Notes under the pieces: generated by a model
The model's input: only the letters and a program-made list of their open reading frames with translations
Database searches by the model: none
Told to the model about the DNA's origin: nothing
Shown here: piece by piece, positions 62,013 to 64,000 of the stretch
How positions within the stretch are numbered: the stretch's first letter is position 1
Layout of the letters: every line of letters starts with the position of its first letter
Assembly: GCF_002222055.1 (NCBI RefSeq)
Contig: NZ_MUGS01000004.1
Span: 248,001-312,000 of the forward strand
Reading direction: 5' to 3'
Length of the DNA: 64,000 nucleotides
DNA from: Flavobacterium araucananum
GTDB lineage: Bacteria; Bacteroidota; Bacteroidia; Flavobacteriales; Flavobacteriaceae
Translations under genes and position numbers: made by a program

Positions 62013-63950
62013 ATGAAAAATTTAATACGCTTATTTCTACTGCTGTGTCTGCTACCGACCTGTTTGTTTTCGCAGACAAATTCTTTTAAATTAGAGAAAA
62101 CAAGTACTTTTTTTCCAAATTGGGAAGATTTAAAAAAAGAGAAAATAGACTTTTATTACTTGTCAGTACCAGAGGATTGGAGTAATCCGGCGAGTAAAAA
62201 AATTAAAATTGCCGTAGCAGTTGTAAAGAGCACATCAAAAAATCCAAATTCAAATGCTACCGTTTATATAGAGGGAGGTCCGGGTGCAGGAGGTCTTAAC
62301 GGATTATGGAGATGGCTTGGACACCCCATACGAAAAAACAGTGATATTGTAGTTGTAGATGTTCGCGGAACAGGATATTCGTTTCCTAAATTTTGTCCGG
62401 ACTTAGGAAAAAAATTCTTAGAAATCCTGGCCGAAAACCAAAGTAAAACGCAGGATGAACAACAAAAAACAATTGCTGCAGTAGCGTGTAAACAAGAATT
62501 AATAAGCAAAGGAATTGATATCAATGCCTACAATAGCAAAGCTATTGCACAGGATTTGAATGCACTGAAAAAAGAATTAAAATATACAAATTGGAATGTT
62601 TACGGTGTTTCTTACGGAACTTATACCGCTCAGGTTTATGCAAATGATTTTCCGCAAGATATAAAGTCATTGATTCTTGACTCTTCGATTTCAGATATAG
62701 CACAGTATTATAATGCCAATGCCTCTAATTATGTGCACAGCTTAAACAAGATTTTTGAGGATTGCAAAAATGATCCAAATTGCAATAAACAATTTCCGGA
62801 ATTAGAAAAAGTTTATTACGAAACAATCGAAAAACTAACCAAAAATCCCGTAACCGTAGCAGTAGATAAAAATATTATCCCAAAAGGGAAATTTACTTAT
62901 AATGCCGAAGATTTTAAAATCGCTATTCAGCAAGGCTTATACAACAGCCAGTTGATAGAGGTTATCCCAATGTTGATTTATGAATTTAACAAAGGAAATA
63001 AAAGTACGTTGAGCTCACTTGTTGCTGCTTTTTCCGGTGCGTTAGGGTTAGATTACGGACAATATTATTGTGTGAGTTGCAATGAAGCATTACCAAACAA
63101 TTCGATTACAGCTTTTGATAAAGATGCCCAAAAATATAAAAAATTACTGGGAGGATTGTCGTTTTACAGATCAGACTTTTTAGTTTGCGATAAATGGAAT
63201 TCAGACAACAAAAAGTCTCCGGCAGTTATAAACGATTTATCAAACTTATCGACGCTAACGGCACCGGTATTAGTATTCTCCGGTGGTTTTGATCCAATTA
63301 CACCCTCTACAAACGGAAAACTAACAGTAGATAAATTTAAAAACGGTTATCTGATCAAAGCACCAATATCAGGGCATGTACCGGGTTTCTCGAATGCAGG
63401 AATTCAAATTGTAGATCAGTTTATACAAAATCCGGGAAAAACCCCAAATGCCAAAGAATTAGAGTCAGAAACTAAAGTTCATTTTGTTTCAGACGTAACT
63501 ATAAATGGTGGTGTAGCCAATTTTGGAAACAGCTTAAACGAATTTAATTTATTGTTTTTTGCTCCCCTATTTATTGCTGTTACGATCATGCTGGTTGCCA
63601 TTTTTAGTTTCATCTATGTGTTAATAAGAAGAAAAGAAACGTTACCAAATAAGATCATTAAAATTTTATTGATAATAGCCTCAATAGTATGTCTGTTTAT
63701 CTTTGTTCAGTTGGCATTGGCTTTAAACAGTACAGCTCAGGGTAATTTTTATATTCTTGCTTTTGGTTTACCAAATCAGTTTGGTTATTTGTTTACGCTG
63801 CAATGGATCTTTGTTGCAATAACGGTACTTGCTATAATTTACTTTTTGTTTACTATTAAATCAATCTCTAATGCAAGTGTTACAGCGGCGATTTTATTCT
63901 CGCTTGTTTTAATTGGAGTTTACTTTCAATATTGGGGTTTTTTGTTCTAG
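62013..63950 (+). CDS. Alpha/beta hydrolase (S33/TAP-like) with C-terminal membrane domain
   Basis: 645 aa. A signal peptide (LIRLFLLLCLLPTCLFSQ) is followed by an S33-type hydrolase: oxyanion region YIEGGPGAGG, nucleophile Ser200 in YGVSYGTYTA, and the C-terminal TAP motif LVFSGGFDPITPSTNG followed by ISGHVPGFS with the catalytic His. After residue 505 come four membrane helices (LLFFAPLFIAVTIMLVAIF, IIKILLIIASIVCLFIFVQ, LFTLQWIFVAITVLAIIYF, AAILFSLVLIGVYF). The catalytic domain is thus periplasmic. It lies 7 nt after the PPTase and may cleave or mature the exported peptide. The 50 nt after it to the window end show no gene. Confidence 0.88.
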   Translation: MKNLIRLFLLLCLLPTCLFSQTNSFKLEKTSTFFPNWEDLKKEKIDFYYLSVPEDWSNPASKKIKIAVAVVKSTSKNPNSNATVYIEGGPGAGGLNGLWRWLGHPIRKNSDIVVVDVRGTGYSFPKFCPDLGKKFLEILAENQSKTQDEQQKTIAAVACKQELISKGIDINAYNSKAIAQDLNALKKELKYTNWNVYGVSYGTYTAQVYANDFPQDIKSLILDSSISDIAQYYNANASNYVHSLNKIFEDCKNDPNCNKQFPELEKVYYETIEKLTKNPVTVAVDKNIIPKGKFTYNAEDFKIAIQQGLYNSQLIEVIPMLIYEFNKGNKSTLSSLVAAFSGALGLDYGQYYCVSCNEALPNNSITAFDKDAQKYKKLLGGLSFYRSDFLVCDKWNSDNKKSPAVINDLSNLSTLTAPVLVFSGGFDPITPSTNGKLTVDKFKNGYLIKAPISGHVPGFSNAGIQIVDQFIQNPGKTPNAKELESETKVHFVSDVTINGGVANFGNSLNEFNLLFFAPLFIAVTIMLVAIFSFIYVLIRRKETLPNKIIKILLIIASIVCLFIFVQLALALNSTAQGNFYILAFGLPNQFGYLFTLQWIFVAITVLAIIYFLFTIKSISNASVTAAILFSLVLIGVYFQYWGFLF

Positions 63951-64000
63951 AAACTTTTAGAATTTAGCCAGCAACTACAAAAAACCATTCGCCGAGGCGA

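Overview
The window looks like a chromosome segment of a Bacteroidota bacterium, most likely Flavobacterium or a close relative. The signs are an A/T-rich genome, a TonB receptor with an N-terminal carboxypeptidase-regulatory domain, a C-terminal type IX secretion sorting tail, promoter-like TTG-N19-TAnnTTTG sequences, no Shine-Dalgarno sequences, and an evolved TssD of the Bacteroidota type VI system. No rRNA, tRNA or CRISPR array was recognised. Assignments rest on reading motifs in the sequence; no database search was run.

Region 1 (1-20561, minus strand) is one tightly packed operon of 16 genes with overlaps or gaps of 1-73 nt. Its core is a 2322-aa iterative PKS related to PUFA/heterocyst-glycolipid synthases, with two TIM-barrel NPD-like domains fused in front of KS-AT-ACP-KR. 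A separate AT-DH protein, a free ACP and an Sfp-type PPTase (cut by the window edge) complete the synthase. Around it lie a GT28-like, two GT4, a PLOD-type and a GIPC-transferase-like glycosylation gene, a ChbG-type deacetylase, an MBL hydrolase, a methyltransferase, a citrate-synthase homologue, a TauD-like oxygenase and two paralogous small proteins. The likely product is a glycosylated, possibly amino-sugar-bearing, polyketide or lipid.

Region 2 (20562-26431) is repeat-rich: two minisatellites, a 376-bp tandem duplication carrying a nested palindrome, and palindromic elements. It contains a divergent PepSY membrane protein and TonB-dependent receptor pair for siderophore iron.

Region 3 (26432-39230) is a siderophore locus of the NIS type: PLP decarboxylase, IucA/IucC-GNAT fusion, N-hydroxylase, second IucA/IucC synthetase, MATE exporter, and an unusual ACP plus AMP-ligase pair, with a nitroreductase in front. 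A divergent Fe(II)/2-oxoglutarate oxygenase of the lysine-hydroxylase type suggests hydroxylated lysine or cadaverine building blocks. Three palindromic elements sit between genes of this operon.

Region 4 (39231-45430) is the most unusual part. A TssD (Hcp-like) protein carries a C-terminal papain-like cysteine-protease toxin. Behind it is an array of six membrane-anchored or lipoprotein immunity genes, each preceded by a remnant of a toxin C-terminus of decreasing length. All six toxin/immunity junctions share one conserved overlap (toxin tail NFYGYIK or NYNGYIK in one frame, immunity start MDTSN/MDISK in another). This reads as a record of repeated toxin-tip replacement. It ends in a frameshifted T9SS adhesin fragment.

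Region 5 (45431-51254) holds an M13 metallopeptidase, a response regulator, a small lipoprotein and a TPR histidine kinase.

Region 6 (51467-63950, plus strand) is a compact NRPS operon: type II thioesterase, PvdE/SyrD-like exporter, C-A-T-C NRPS with a glycine-like specificity code, a DUF6734-like GT-A-fold protein, a LanC-like toroid without zinc ligands fused to an unknown domain, a second PPTase and a secreted/membrane alpha/beta hydrolase. The combination of a TE-less NRPS with a LanC-like protein and no visible precursor peptide does not match a pathway I know.
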